This document shows positions 51,117 through 60,193 of a stretch of DNA of 64,000 nucleotides, piece by piece. Each line of letters opens with the position of its first letter. Position 1 is the first letter of the stretch. The translations under genes and the position numbers were made by a program. The notes under the pieces are model-generated. The model had not been told where the DNA came from, ran no database searches, and was given only the letters and a program-made list of their open reading frames with translations. Origin of the DNA: Jiella avicenniae (GTDB taxonomy: Bacteria; Pseudomonadota; Alphaproteobacteria; Rhizobiales; Rhizobiaceae); assembly GCF_021390325.1 (NCBI RefSeq), contig NZ_JAJUWU010000004.1:310001-374000 (forward strand), given 5' to 3'.

Positions 51117-52592
51117 ATGTTCGACGCCCGCCTAGCCTTTCCCGCCGATTTCGAAGGCTGGCGGACCGCCGCGCGGACAGCGCTGACGCTCCGACTGCCG
51201 CCGGAAGAGCTGAGCTTCACGATCGGCGATGAGGCGGCCGGCCTCTTCGCCGAGCCTTTGCCGGCGCCGCCGGCGAACGCCCCGCAGCCGACGGTGCCGA
51301 AAGCCTTTCCGGACCTTGCCCGCAAGCTCGTCTGCCACGCCGACGAGGACCGCTTCGTCTTCGCCTATCGCCTTCTGTGGCGGCTCCAGAGCGAGAGGAA
51401 GCTTCTGGAGATCGCCGCCGACAAGGACGTCCTCCGCGCCACCGAGATGGAAAAGGCGGTGCGCCGCGACAGTCACAAGATGAAGGCCTTCGTCCGGTTC
51501 CGCGAGATCGAGGACGGCGAACTCGGGCGCCATTCCGTGGCATGGTTCGAGCCTTTCCACCACACGGTCGAGCTCACCGCGCCGTTCTTCGCCCGGCGCT
51601 TCGCCGGCATGATCTGGACGATCCTGACGCCGGAGCGGACCGCGCACTGGAACGGCGAGGAGCTTTCCTTCCTTCCCGGCGCGACCCGCGACATGGCGCC
51701 GTCCGACGACGACATGGAAGTGCTGTGGCTCACCTACTACGCCTCGATCTTCAATCCGGCGCGGCTGAAGGTGAAGGCGATGACGGCGGAGATGCCGAAG
51801 AAATACTGGGCGAACATGCCAGAGACCGCCCTCGTCAAGCCGCTGATCGCCGGGGCCGAGGCGGCGACGCGTCGCATGCTGGAAACCCGGCCGACGCTGC
51901 CGAGTTTGCACTCGGAAAAGCTCAAGGAGCGCCGCGCCGTGACTTTGCCCCGCATGGAGAAGACGCCGGAGGTCGGCCTCGGCCAATCGCCGGACTCGAT
52001 CGCGGAAGCACGCGACCAGGCCGCCGACTGCCGGGCCTGTCCGCTCTGGGAGCCGGCGACGCAGACGGTGTTCGGCAAGGGGCCGGAAGATGCGCCGGTC
52101 ATCTTCGTCGGCGAGCAGCCGGGCGACCAGGAGGACATCGCCGGCGAGCCCTTCGTCGGCCCGGCCGGCAAGGTGTTCGACCAGGCGCTGGCGGCGGCGG
52201 GCATCGACCGTTCGCAGGCCTACGTCACCAATGCGGTGAAGCACTTCAAGTTCGAGCCGCGCGGCAAGCGGCGCATCCACGCCAAGCCGAACATGAGCGA
52301 GATCAAGGTCTGCCGCTGGTGGCTCGACCAGGAGCGCCGACTGATCGCGCCGAAGCTCATCGTCGCGCTCGGCGCGACCGCGGCGCAGGCGGTGCTCGGC
52401 AAGACCGTGACCATCAAGGCGACGCGCTCCAAGCTGATCGATCTCGACGAGACGACGCGGCTGCTGGTGACCGTGCACCCGTCCTACATCTTGCGTCTGC
52501 CCGACGAAGCGGCGAAAGAACGGGAGACGAAGGCGTTCCGGGCCGACATGGCGCTGGTTCTGGAGACGGTGCCCGAGCTGGCGGTGGGGTGA
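51117..52592 (+). CDS. DUF4130 - UdgX fusion (uracil-DNA crosslinking glycosylase family)
   Basis: A 491-residue two-domain protein. Residues 1 to about 260 match DUF4130/TIGR03915 (FPADFEGWRTAARTAL...KAFVRFREI...AWFEPFHHTVE). Residues about 285-491 are a UdgX-type uracil-DNA glycosylase: CRACPLW (cluster cysteines), motif A VGEQPGDQED (332-339 region), the R-loop KRRIH (384-388) with the histidine that in UdgX links covalently to uracil-DNA, and HPSYILR. UdgX proteins bind uracil DNA tightly and irreversibly. DUF4130 genes are often next to a radical-SAM protein, and none is seen here. The ATG at 51117 fits the family start. Confidence 0.9.
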   Translation: MFDARLAFPADFEGWRTAARTALTLRLPPEELSFTIGDEAAGLFAEPLPAPPANAPQPTVPKAFPDLARKLVCHADEDRFVFAYRLLWRLQSERKLLEIAADKDVLRATEMEKAVRRDSHKMKAFVRFREIEDGELGRHSVAWFEPFHHTVELTAPFFARRFAGMIWTILTPERTAHWNGEELSFLPGATRDMAPSDDDMEVLWLTYYASIFNPARLKVKAMTAEMPKKYWANMPETALVKPLIAGAEAATRRMLETRPTLPSLHSEKLKERRAVTLPRMEKTPEVGLGQSPDSIAEARDQAADCRACPLWEPATQTVFGKGPEDAPVIFVGEQPGDQEDIAGEPFVGPAGKVFDQALAAAGIDRSQAYVTNAVKHFKFEPRGKRRIHAKPNMSEIKVCRWWLDQERRLIAPKLIVALGATAAQAVLGKTVTIKATRSKLIDLDETTRLLVTVHPSYILRLPDEAAKERETKAFRADMALVLETVPELAVG

Positions 52593-52617
52593 GGCGCGTC
52601 CAGGCGGGCTCGCCGAA

Positions 52618-53037
52618 TCACGGGTGCCATGGGTTGACGACGGTGACGCCGCAGTCATCGAAGTCCTTGACGTTGCGCGTTGCGATCCCTGCGCCATGGG
52701 CAGCGGCAATGGCCGCAATCTGAGCATCCAACTCTTTGACGGGGCGCCCGATCGCTCGTCGGTTCGCCCGGATGAGGGCATAGGCCTCGGCGGCTGCCCG
52801 ATCGAAGGGCAGAATGCGGCCTCCAAAATCCTCCGCGAGGGTCGCGTCCAGACTGTTAGCCAGAAGAGTCTTGCGCCGTCCGTCCGGCAGGATGGCGATG
52901 CCGTATCGCAGTTCCGCTTCACTGATCGCCGTGAGGAAAACAGCGTCGATGTCCTGCTGGTTCAACCAGTCGGTCACTCGCTGCTCCGGAAGTGGGCTCA
53001 TCATCTCCGAGACGACATTCGTATCGAGAATGATCAT
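52618..53037 (-). CDS. PIN-domain toxin (FitB/VapC-like)
   Basis: A 139-residue PIN ribonuclease (IILDTNVVSEMM, ISEAELRYGIAILP, ELDAQIAAIAAAHG, ATRNVKDFDDCG), closest in style to FitB/VapC members. All acidic active-site positions are present. It starts immediately after the antitoxin stop (TGAATG), so the two are coupled. Its 3' end converges with the UdgX gene. Confidence 0.92.
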   Translation of the reverse strand: MIILDTNVVSEMMSPLPEQRVTDWLNQQDIDAVFLTAISEAELRYGIAILPDGRRKTLLANSLDATLAEDFGGRILPFDRAAAEAYALIRANRRAIGRPVKELDAQIAAIAAAHGAGIATRNVKDFDDCGVTVVNPWHP

Positions 53038-53388
53038 TCAATCGAAGGTCGGAGGTTCGCGGCTTGGCCCACGTGCTGGCAGGTCGAGTTCGACTCCTCC
53101 GATCGGCTCGAACCTTGCCCGAATTCTCGAAGCGAGGTTCCCATGCGGTACGATCTTCGGTTCGATTTCGCCGAACGGGTCGGAATGCTCGCTCGCGGCA
53201 TCGAACCGACTTTCTCCGCGCTCTCCCTTGGCCGGTGAGTCCGGCGACGGCTGGTCTCCGACGACTTCGAGCGCTTGTTGCAACAGAACCCGCGCTTCGT
53301 CTTCCATCGAGCGGCCGTGTCTGCTTGCTCTGCGGCTGATCTGGTTGGTCGTCTTGTCGTCGAGATCGGTGATGGTCAGGCTCGTCAT
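53038..53388 (-). CDS. FitA-like ribbon-helix-helix antitoxin
   Basis: A 116-residue protein. Residues 1-40 form a FitA-type ribbon-helix-helix DNA-binding domain (SLTITDLDDKTTNQISRRAS, RHGRSMEDEARVLLQQAL). The rest is a longer, less ordered tail than usual (Ser/Pro/Glu-rich), which would cover the PIN toxin. GAGGTGCGGGA precedes the ATG. A 16-bp palindrome lies just upstream. Confidence 0.88.
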   Translation of the reverse strand: MTSLTITDLDDKTTNQISRRASRHGRSMEDEARVLLQQALEVVGDQPSPDSPAKGERGESRFDAASEHSDPFGEIEPKIVPHGNLASRIRARFEPIGGVELDLPARGPSREPPTFD

Positions 53389-53403
53389 TCCCGCACCTCG
53401 GAG

Positions 53404-53419
53404 TATGTTCGCGAACATA
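53404..53419. promoter_or_regulatory. Palindromic operator of the FitAB-like pair
   Basis: TATGTTCGCGAACATA is a perfect 16-bp palindrome, ending 15 bp upstream of the antitoxin ATG. Ribbon-helix-helix antitoxins bind such sites to repress their own promoter. It overlaps the place where the -10 region would be. Confidence 0.65.
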
Positions 53420-53602
53420 TAGGTCGATCTGAACGCGAGATGCCAGATTATTACGTCAGGCGGTCCGTTCAATTGACCGGTCGCCTGATGCGCTTGAGCC
53501 CGTCCGGTCGATGGGCTAAGCCGCAGCCAGATGGTGACAAGGACTGGCACCGGGCGCTTTCGCGCGCCGGATGGCCGGCCGCGACGCATTGGTGAAACGG
53601 AC

Positions 53603-55225
53603 ATGGTCGGGAAAAAGCCGAAACGGGTGACGGCGCGGGTGCCGCGCGGCTTCGTCGATCGGAGCGCCTCCGATCTGCGCGCGCAGGACGCGATGCTGGC
53701 GAAGATCCGGCGGGTCTACGAGACCTACGGCTTCGAGCCGGTGGAGACGCCGGTGTTCGAATATACCGATGCGCTCGGCAAGTTCCTGCCCGACTCGGAC
53801 CGGCCGAACGAGGGCGTCTTCTCGATCGAGGACGACGACGAGCAGTGGATGTCGCTCCGCTACGACCTCACCGCGCCGCTCGCCCGCTATGTGGCGGAGA
53901 ACTTCGAGGCCCTGCCGAAGCCTTATCGCTCGTACCGCGCGGGCTACGTCTTCCGCAACGAGAAGCCCGGGCCGGGGCGCTTTCGCCAGTTCATGCAGTT
54001 CGACGCCGACATCGTCGGCGCGCCGAACGTCTCGGCCGATGCCGAGATGGCGATGATGATGGCCGACACGATGGAGGCGCTGGGCATCCCGCGCGGGCAG
54101 TATGTGATCCGGGTGAACAACCGGAAGGTTCTCGATGGCGTTCTGGAGGCGATCGGCCTCGGCGAGGAGGACGCTGAACGGCGGCTTACGGTGCTCAGGG
54201 CCATCGACAAGCTGGACAAGTTCGGCGTCGAAGGCGTGCGGCTGCTACTGGGTAAAGGTCGCAAGGACGAGAGCGGCGATTTCACGCCGGGAGCGGGGCT
54301 CGGGACTGCCGGAATAGATGTTCTAATCGAGTTCCTTGATGCGAGTTCAGTAGGGGTAGTCCACTCCGCTGCGTTCGAGCCAAAGGAAAACCCCAAATTG
54401 GCTGATATGAAGGGCGGCGTCTTGAGGAAGATGCCAGCTACGCTGGTTCACAATAAGATTGATCTACACGCTAATCAAAAGTTCAGCGACGGCGAAGCGG
54501 AGCTTGATCAGATCAGGCTCCTTTCGGAAATGGCTGGCTACGGCCCCGATCGCATCCGCATCGACCCCTCCGTGGTCCGCGGCCTCGAATACTACACCGG
54601 CCCGGTGTTCGAGGCCGAACTCCTCTTTCCCGTCACCAACGAAAAGGGCGAGGTCGTGCGCTTCGGTTCGGTCGGCGGCGGCGGGCGCTATGACGGGCTG
54701 GTCTCGCGCTTCATGAGCCAGCCGGTGCCGGCGACGGGCTTTTCCATCGGCGTCTCGCGGCTGATGACGGCGCTGAAGAATCTCGGCCGGCTGGAGACCT
54801 CGCGGCGCACCGGCCCGGTGGTGGTCACCGTCATGGATCGCGACCGCATGGCGGATTATCAGGCCATGGCGACGCAGCTGCGCAACGCGCTGAATACCGA
54901 CGAGGCCGGTAACCCGACCGAGGTGCCCGTGCCGGTCGAGGTGTTCCAGGGCAATCCCAAGCAGTTCGGCAAGCAGCTGCAATATGCCGATCGGCGCGAC
55001 GCCCCCTGCGTGATCATTCAGGGCGGCGACGAGAAGGCCGCCGGGAAGGTGCAGGTCAAGGATCTGGCGCTCGGCAAGGAGTTGTCGGCGCAGATCACCG
55101 ACAATGCCGAATGGCGCGAGGCGCGGGCCGGGCAGGAGATGGTCGACTATGCGCCCGAAAGCCCGGACGCGATGATCGCCGCCGTGCGCGCCATCCTGTC
55201 CCGCCAGTCCGGCGGCAAGGGCTGA
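53603..55225 (+). CDS. hisS: Histidyl-tRNA synthetase
   Basis: A 540-residue class II synthetase. Motif 2 reads [20 protein letters not shown], the form found in most alphaproteobacteria that use a tRNA-His without the extra G-1. The histidine-binding segment [13 protein letters not shown] and motif 3 region GGGGRYDGL are intact. Between about residues 233 and 313 the DNA drops to about half G+C (I count 123 of 240 in 54301-54540) with codons rare elsewhere, and the protein sequence departs from the family, though the frame stays open. It is the first gene of hisS-hisZ-hisG. Confidence 0.95.
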   Translation: MVGKKPKRVTARVPRGFVDRSASDLRAQDAMLAKIRRVYETYGFEPVETPVFEYTDALGKFLPDSDRPNEGVFSIEDDDEQWMSLRYDLTAPLARYVAENFEALPKPYRSYRAGYVFRNEKPGPGRFRQFMQFDADIVGAPNVSADAEMAMMMADTMEALGIPRGQYVIRVNNRKVLDGVLEAIGLGEEDAERRLTVLRAIDKLDKFGVEGVRLLLGKGRKDESGDFTPGAGLGTAGIDVLIEFLDASSVGVVHSAAFEPKENPKLADMKGGVLRKMPATLVHNKIDLHANQKFSDGEAELDQIRLLSEMAGYGPDRIRIDPSVVRGLEYYTGPVFEAELLFPVTNEKGEVVRFGSVGGGGRYDGLVSRFMSQPVPATGFSIGVSRLMTALKNLGRLETSRRTGPVVVTVMDRDRMADYQAMATQLRNALNTDEAGNPTEVPVPVEVFQGNPKQFGKQLQYADRRDAPCVIIQGGDEKAAGKVQVKDLALGKELSAQITDNAEWREARAGQEMVDYAPESPDAMIAAVRAILSRQSGGKG

Positions 55226-55231
55226 GCCGCC

Positions 55232-56347
55232 ATGTCCGGCGAGACCATCGGCCCGGCGCTGGATGAGCTGTTTGCGCGGCGCGGCGCGGCGCCGGCGACG
55301 ACGCCGATCATCCTGCCGGCCGAGCCCTATCTCGACACCGCGGGCGAGGCGCTGCGCCGGCGGATCTTCCTTACCCGGGGCGAGGGCGGGGAGAATCTCT
55401 GCCTCAGGCCGGATTTCACCGTTCCCGTCTGCATGCGCCACATCGCCGAGGGCGCCGACCTGCCGCGGCGCTACTCCTATCGCGGCCTCGTCTTCCGCCA
55501 GCGGGCGGACGGGCCGGCGGAATTCGTTCAGGCCGGCATCGAGGATCTCGGCGAGGAGCACCGGGCCGAAGCGGATGCCCGCGCGGTCGCCGATGCCTTG
55601 GCCGGGCTGGAAGCCTGCAGCGTGCCTGCCGAAAGCCTCGACGTCATTCTCGGCGATCAGGGGCTGTTCGAGGCGGTGCTGAGGGCGCTCGGCCTGCCCG
55701 AGGGCTGGCAGCGCCGGCTGATCCGCACTTTCGGCCATGACGGGCAGCTCAGGGCCGCCCTCGAAGGCCTGTCTCGCGGGCCGGACCATGCGCTGGACGG
55801 CATCGAGCCGCAGTTGGTCGAGCTTGCCCGCGACCGCGAGGAAGGCGCGCTGACGCGGCTGATCCGCAGCCGGATGGAGGATGCCGGCCTGCCGCCCCAT
55901 TCCGGCCGCTCGCCCGGCGAGATCGCCGCCCGGCTGATCGAAAAGGTGGCGGTCGCCGAAGCCCGGCTCGGCGAGGGGCCGCTCGAGCTGCTGCAGGATT
56001 TTCTCGCCGTCTCCTGCCCACTCGACGAGGCGGGCGAGCGGCTCGCCGTCGTGATGGGCACGGCCGGGCTCGACCTCGGCCGGGCGATGACCGCCTTCGA
56101 GACGCGCAACCTGGCGCTCCGGGCGGCGAATGTGGATCTGTCGCGGATCACCTATCGCGCCGCCTTCGGCCGGCCGATCGACTATTACACCGGCCTCGTC
56201 TTCGAAGCGCGTGAGAAAGGTGCCGACGAACCGCTCGCCGGCGGCGGGCGCTACGATCGTCTGATGACCATCCTCGGCGCCGACACGCCGATCCCCGCGG
56301 TCGGGTTTTCGCTGTGGCTCGACCGGATCGAAGGGGTGGCGCGATGA
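55232..56347 (+). CDS. hisZ: ATP phosphoribosyltransferase regulatory subunit
   Basis: A 371-residue HisZ, a catalytically inactive relative of HisRS that pairs with short-form HisG to make ATP phosphoribosyltransferase, the first step of histidine synthesis. HisRS-like motifs are kept in weakened form (LRPDFTVPVCMRH, YRGLVFRQ, DYYTGLVFEA, AGGGRYDRLM). It starts 6 bp after hisS and comes before hisG. Confidence 0.93.
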   Translation: MSGETIGPALDELFARRGAAPATTPIILPAEPYLDTAGEALRRRIFLTRGEGGENLCLRPDFTVPVCMRHIAEGADLPRRYSYRGLVFRQRADGPAEFVQAGIEDLGEEHRAEADARAVADALAGLEACSVPAESLDVILGDQGLFEAVLRALGLPEGWQRRLIRTFGHDGQLRAALEGLSRGPDHALDGIEPQLVELARDREEGALTRLIRSRMEDAGLPPHSGRSPGEIAARLIEKVAVAEARLGEGPLELLQDFLAVSCPLDEAGERLAVVMGTAGLDLGRAMTAFETRNLALRAANVDLSRITYRAAFGRPIDYYTGLVFEAREKGADEPLAGGGRYDRLMTILGADTPIPAVGFSLWLDRIEGVAR

Positions 56348-56431
56348 CGACCGGGGCGTTGAGTTCGATTGCGCCCGTGTGCGTCAGGGTAGCGGCTGGG
56401 AAGCTCGCTCGGCTGAGCTTGGCGGCTGGGA

Positions 56432-56672
56432 ACCCCCCTCTGTCCTGCCGGACATCTTCCCCTCAAGGGGGGAGATCGATCTCGCGCGGGACTCGCCGCG
56501 AGGACTGCGTCGTACTGCCTCGCATCAAAGCCGGGTCTGAACGTGCAAACGCGGAGGCGTGGTGGTCCGCCGCTGCTGAAACGTGTGAAATTTCATCGCG
56601 AAGAACAAAGCTGCTGATCTCCCCCCTTGAGGGGGAGATGCCCGGCAGGGCAGAGGGGGGTACGCTGCCGCA
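56432..56672. repeat. Element with long inverted repeats between hisZ and hisG
   Basis: In the 412-bp gap between hisZ and hisG, a 48-bp unit (56432-56479, starting ACCCCCCTCTGTCCTGCCGG) recurs as a near-perfect inverted copy (56616-56672, ending CAGAGGGGGGTA). The copies differ at only a few bases and enclose about 140 bp that code for nothing visible. Units of this type (CCCCTCTGNCCTGCCGG ... CCCTCAAGGGGGGAGAT) are common intergenic repeats in Rhizobiales. The whole resembles a miniature mobile element. Confidence 0.75.
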
Positions 56673-56759
56673 GCGCTTAACGAATGCTCGTTCTTCTTCT
56701 GCGGCTCGTCGTCGACGAAACGACCGACAGGCCGTGCAAGTCGCAGGAGGGAGCAGCCA

Positions 56760-57452
56760 ATGACCATCACCCTCGCCATTCCCTCCAAGGGCCGGCTGAT
56801 GGAGAAGTCGCTCGCGGCCCTGAACGAGGCCGGGATCGTCGTGACCGCCGGCGAGACGCGCTCCTATCGCACCCAGGTCGAGGGCTTCGACGGGCTGGAA
56901 GTGCTTCTTCTGTCGGCCTCGGAGATCGCGCGGGAGCTGCGCGACGGGGCGATCGATTTCGGCATCACCGGGGAGGATCTCGTCCGCGAGACGATTCCCG
57001 AACCCGATCGCGCCGTCGGCGTCGTCGCCCGCCTCGGCTTCGGCCATGCCGACGTCGTCGTCGCGGTGCCCGAGGCCTGGGTCGACGTTCAGGCGATGGA
57101 CGATCTCGGCGACGTCGCCGGCTCGTTCCGGGCGCGGCATGGGCGCCGCCTCAGGATCGCGACGAAATACTGGCGGCTGACCCAGGGCTTCTTCAGCCGC
57201 ACCCACGGCATCCAGAGCTACCGCATCGTCGAGAGCCTCGGCGCCACCGAGGGCGCGCCGGCGGCGGGCTCGGCCGACATCATCGTCGACATCACCTCGA
57301 CCGGGTCGACCCTCGTCGCCAACCAGCTGAAGATCCTGTCGGACGGGGTGATCCTGAAGTCGGAGGCCTGTCTGGTGCGCTCCCATGCGCGGCGGCACGA
57401 GCCGGGTGAGGGCGCCCTGTGTGATGAACTCGCCGGCCGCTTCACGCGCTGA
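56760..57452 (+). CDS. hisG: ATP phosphoribosyltransferase catalytic subunit, short form
   Basis: A 230-residue short-form His[40 protein letters not shown] and the PRPP-binding [18 protein letters not shown] motif are present, and the C-terminal regulatory ACT-like domain of long HisG is absent, which is why HisZ is needed. GGAGGGAG precedes the ATG. Confidence 0.96.
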   Translation: MTITLAIPSKGRLMEKSLAALNEAGIVVTAGETRSYRTQVEGFDGLEVLLLSASEIARELRDGAIDFGITGEDLVRETIPEPDRAVGVVARLGFGHADVVVAVPEAWVDVQAMDDLGDVAGSFRARHGRRLRIATKYWRLTQGFFSRTHGIQSYRIVESLGATEGAPAAGSADIIVDITSTGSTLVANQLKILSDGVILKSEACLVRSHARRHEPGEGALCDELAGRFTR

Positions 57453-57595
57453 CGGCCGAGCGTCGTCTGGCGTTGGAAGATGTTTCGTAACAAAATGAAA
57501 CCGTTCGGAATGCTGATGGCAAGGTCTCGTTGACGGTCCTCCCGTTAGCTGATGGTCGTGTTTTCAACGACCAGTCGCGAGCGGAGCGCAGCGCC

Positions 57596-58063
57596 ATGTC
57601 CCTGACCATTGGATCCAGCACCACGACGACGAGCGTCCTTTCCAGCGACGACACGAACTCCGGCGTGGACGACGTCGCGGCGATCAAGGACAAACTCGCT
57701 TCCGCCCAGACCGCGCTGAGTGAAGCCGAAGAGGCGGGCGACACCGAAGAAGCGACGACCCAGCAGGCGCTTGTCACCAAATACACCGCCGAACTCGCCA
57801 AGGCCCAGAAGGCCGCCGAAAGCGGCGGCGCTGGCGTCGTGCAGGCTTCCGGCCCGGCGATCGCCGAGAGCGGCGAGGCCAATCCCTACAGGGCGACGGC
57901 CCGGATCGACGTCACGACGCTCGCGGCGAGCGCGGAGACGGACCGGGCGGACGGGACGTCGGACGCGGCAGCCTCCGCCACGGCGGAAGCCGAGCGGGCC
58001 GAGGCCGAATACAAGGCCAACATGCCCCTGGCCGCCGACAAGGCCGAAACGGCGGAGGCATGA
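57596..58063 (+). CDS. Hypothetical Ala/Glu/Thr-rich protein
   Basis: Unrecognised. About 155 residues from the ATG at 57596, with a Ser/Thr-rich start (SLTIGSSTTTTSVLSSDD), a helical middle (DVAAIKDKLASAQTALSEAE, LVTKYTAELAKAQKA) and an Ala/Glu-rich tail. There is no signal peptide or membrane segment. The composition suggests a flexible, partly coiled-coil protein. GGAG lies about 10 bases upstream. Confidence 0.6.
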   Translation: MSLTIGSSTTTTSVLSSDDTNSGVDDVAAIKDKLASAQTALSEAEEAGDTEEATTQQALVTKYTAELAKAQKAAESGGAGVVQASGPAIAESGEANPYRATARIDVTTLAASAETDRADGTSDAAASATAEAERAEAEYKANMPLAADKAETAEA

Positions 58064-58080
58064 CGCCGCCCGCTGCGCCG

Positions 58081-58275
58081 TCAGGCGTAGCGGCGCTCGC
58101 GGACGGTCTCGTCGACGGCGGTCGAGCCGGCACCCGGGCCGGCGAGGACGAGGAAGCCGCCGGCGAGCGCGATGTTCTTCAACAGCGCCGTCTGGTCGCC
58201 GCCATGGACCAGGAAGCCGGTGGCGACGCAGAACAGCCACGAGTGCGATGGCGAAGATCCGCGTCTGGCATTGTC
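58081..58275 (-). pseudogene. Decayed DoxX-family remnant
   Basis: On the minus strand the frame ending at the TGA at 58081 reads FCVATGFLVHGGDQTALLKN then IALAGGFLVLAGPGAGS, the last part of a DoxX-family membrane protein. Just upstream the likeness moves to another frame (CQTRIFAIALVA), so there is a frameshift. The N-terminal half of the gene is missing, with fumC's stop lying only about 35 bp further on. It cannot encode a working protein. Confidence 0.65.
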
Positions 58276-58310
58276 TGAAGACGGTCTGATTGCGGATCCG
58301 TCGTCGAGCC

Positions 58311-59699
58311 TCAGGCCGGCGCGATCATCGTCTTCGGGTCGACGATGCGGTCGTAGTCCTCGCCCGAGACGAGGCCGGAGGCGACCGCCTCCTCGCGCAG
58401 CGTCGTGCCGTTCTTGTGCGCGGTCTTCGCGATGTTGGCGGCGTTGTCGTAGCCGATGGTCGGCGCCAGCGCCGTCACCAGCATCAGCGACTGCTGCATC
58501 AGGCTGGCGATCCGCTCCTCGTTGGCTTCGATGCCGTCGACGCAGTGCTCGGCGAAGCTCTCCATGCCGTCGGCGAGGAGACGGATCGAGGAGAGGACGG
58601 CGTTGGCGATGACCGGCTTGAAGACGTTGAGTTCGAAGTGCCCTTGGGAGGCGGCGACGGTCACCGTCGTCTCGTGGCCGAAGACCTCCGTCGCCACCAT
58701 GGTCAGCGCCTCGCACTGGGTCGGGTTGACCTTGCCGGGCATGATCGAGGAGCCCGGCTCGTTGGCCGGCAGGTTGAGTTCGCCGAGGCCGGAGCGCGGG
58801 CCGGAGCCGAGGAAGCGGATGTCGTTGGCGATCTTCATCAGATCGGCGGCGAGCGTGTTGAGCGAGCCGTGGAAGAAGGTCAGCGCGCCGTGGGAGGCCA
58901 GCGCCTCGAACTTGTTCTCGGCGGTCCGGAAGGGATGGCCGGTGAGCTTCGCGATCTCGGCGGCGATGTCGGTGTCGAAGCCGATCGGGGCGTTCAGCCC
59001 GGTGCCGACGGCGGTGCCGCCCTGGGCCAGCGCCAGGACGCCGTCGAGCGAATCGGCAATGCGCTTCTTCGCCAGTTCGAGCGCCATGGCGTAGCCGGAG
59101 AATTCCTGGCCGAGGGTGACCGGGGTCGCGTCCTGGGTATGGGTGCGGCCGATCTTGATGATGTCCGCGAATTCCTTCGCCTTGCGGTCCAGCGAGGCGT
59201 GCAGCGTCTCCAGCGCCGGCAGGAGCCGGGCCTTCGCCTCGACGACGGTCGCGACATGCATCGCCGTCGGGAAGACGTCGTTGGACGACTGGCTCATATT
59301 GACGTGGTCGTTCGGATGGACGGGCTTCTTCGAGCCCATTTCGCCACCCATCATCTCGATCGCCCGGTTCGAGATCACCTCGTTGACGTTCATGTTCGTC
59401 TGGGTGCCCGAGCCGGTCTGGTAGACGACCAGCGGGAAATGGTCGTCGAGCTTGCCGGCGATGATCTCGTCGGCCGCCTTCTCGATGGCGTCGGCGATCT
59501 CCTGCGGCAGCCGGCCCTTGGCGGCGGAGACGCGCGCGGCGGCCTTCTTGACGGTGGCCAGCGCATGGATCACCGGCAGCGGCTGGCGCTCGAGGCCGAT
59601 CTTGAAATTGTTGCGCGAGCGCTCGGTCTGGGCGCCCCAGTAGCGGTCGTTCGCGACCTCGATGGCGCCGATGGAATCGGTCTCGGTGCGTGTCGTCAT
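58311..59699 (-). CDS. fumC: Fumarate hydratase class II
   Basis: A 462-residue class II fumarase. The signature [42 protein letters not shown] and [15 protein letters not shown] segments are all intact. AAGGAGGGG precedes the ATG. It hydrates fumarate to malate in the citric acid cycle, as a cytosolic homotetramer without an iron-sulfur cluster. Confidence 0.97.
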   Translation of the reverse strand: MTTRTETDSIGAIEVANDRYWGAQTERSRNNFKIGLERQPLPVIHALATVKKAAARVSAAKGRLPQEIADAIEKAADEIIAGKLDDHFPLVVYQTGSGTQTNMNVNEVISNRAIEMMGGEMGSKKPVHPNDHVNMSQSSNDVFPTAMHVATVVEAKARLLPALETLHASLDRKAKEFADIIKIGRTHTQDATPVTLGQEFSGYAMALELAKKRIADSLDGVLALAQGGTAVGTGLNAPIGFDTDIAAEIAKLTGHPFRTAENKFEALASHGALTFFHGSLNTLAADLMKIANDIRFLGSGPRSGLGELNLPANEPGSSIMPGKVNPTQCEALTMVATEVFGHETTVTVAASQGHFELNVFKPVIANAVLSSIRLLADGMESFAEHCVDGIEANEERIASLMQQSLMLVTALAPTIGYDNAANIAKTAHKNGTTLREEAVASGLVSGEDYDRIVDPKTMIAPA

Positions 59700-59909
59700 G
59701 GGGGTGCCCCTCCTTCAAGACTGCGTGTCCGGATTGCCAATAGCGGCGGCGGACCGGGATCGAAAGAGCGGCGGCAGGGTAAAATCGTTTGAAATTTGCC
59801 GGGCTGCGACGACTGCGTCAGGAAGGCGCGTTGAAAAACCTTGCCGTTTTGTCATCGCGACCGATTTTCTCGTCACCGACCATTCCCCAATCCCGGAAAG
59901 GATGAAGAC

Positions 59910-60125
59910 ATGAAAACCATGGTGAGGAGCGCCGTCGTCCTGAGCCTCGTGGCAGGCCTCGCGATCAGCGCCGGCTGCAGCCGGACGCAGAAGACGCTGG
60001 CGGGCGCCGGCATCGGCGGCGCGACAGGCGCGGTGGCCGGCAATGCGATCGCCGGCAGCGGCGGCGCCATCGTCGGCGGCGTCGGCGGTGCGGTCGTCGG
60101 CGGGGCGGTCGGCCGGAACTACTGA
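59910..60125 (+). CDS. Small glycine-zipper lipoprotein
   Basis: A 71-residue protein with a lipoprotein signal peptide (lipobox ISAGC at about residues 17-21) followed by a glycine zipper (GAGIGGATGAVAGNAIAGSG, then GGAIVGGVGGAVVGG). Such proteins sit in the outer membrane, resembling the N-terminal part of SlyB/OsmB-type proteins. GGAAAGGATG precedes the ATG. It converges with the porin gene. Confidence 0.82.
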   Translation: MKTMVRSAVVLSLVAGLAISAGCSRTQKTLAGAGIGGATGAVAGNAIAGSGGAIVGGVGGAVVGGAVGRNY

Positions 60126-60130
60126 ACGAG

Positions 60131-60162
60131 AAGGCTCCCGGCCCGCCCGGTCCGGGAGCCTT
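60131..60162. terminator. Bidirectional hairpin between convergent genes
   Basis: A perfect 11-bp stem AAGGCTCCCGG / CCGGGAGCCTT around CCCGCCCGGT lies between the glycine-zipper gene and the convergent porin gene. The T run is short on both strands, so it is a moderate terminator at best. Confidence 0.6.
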
Positions 60163-60193
60163 GCCGAAAAGGTGCGATCGGCCGATCCCCAGA

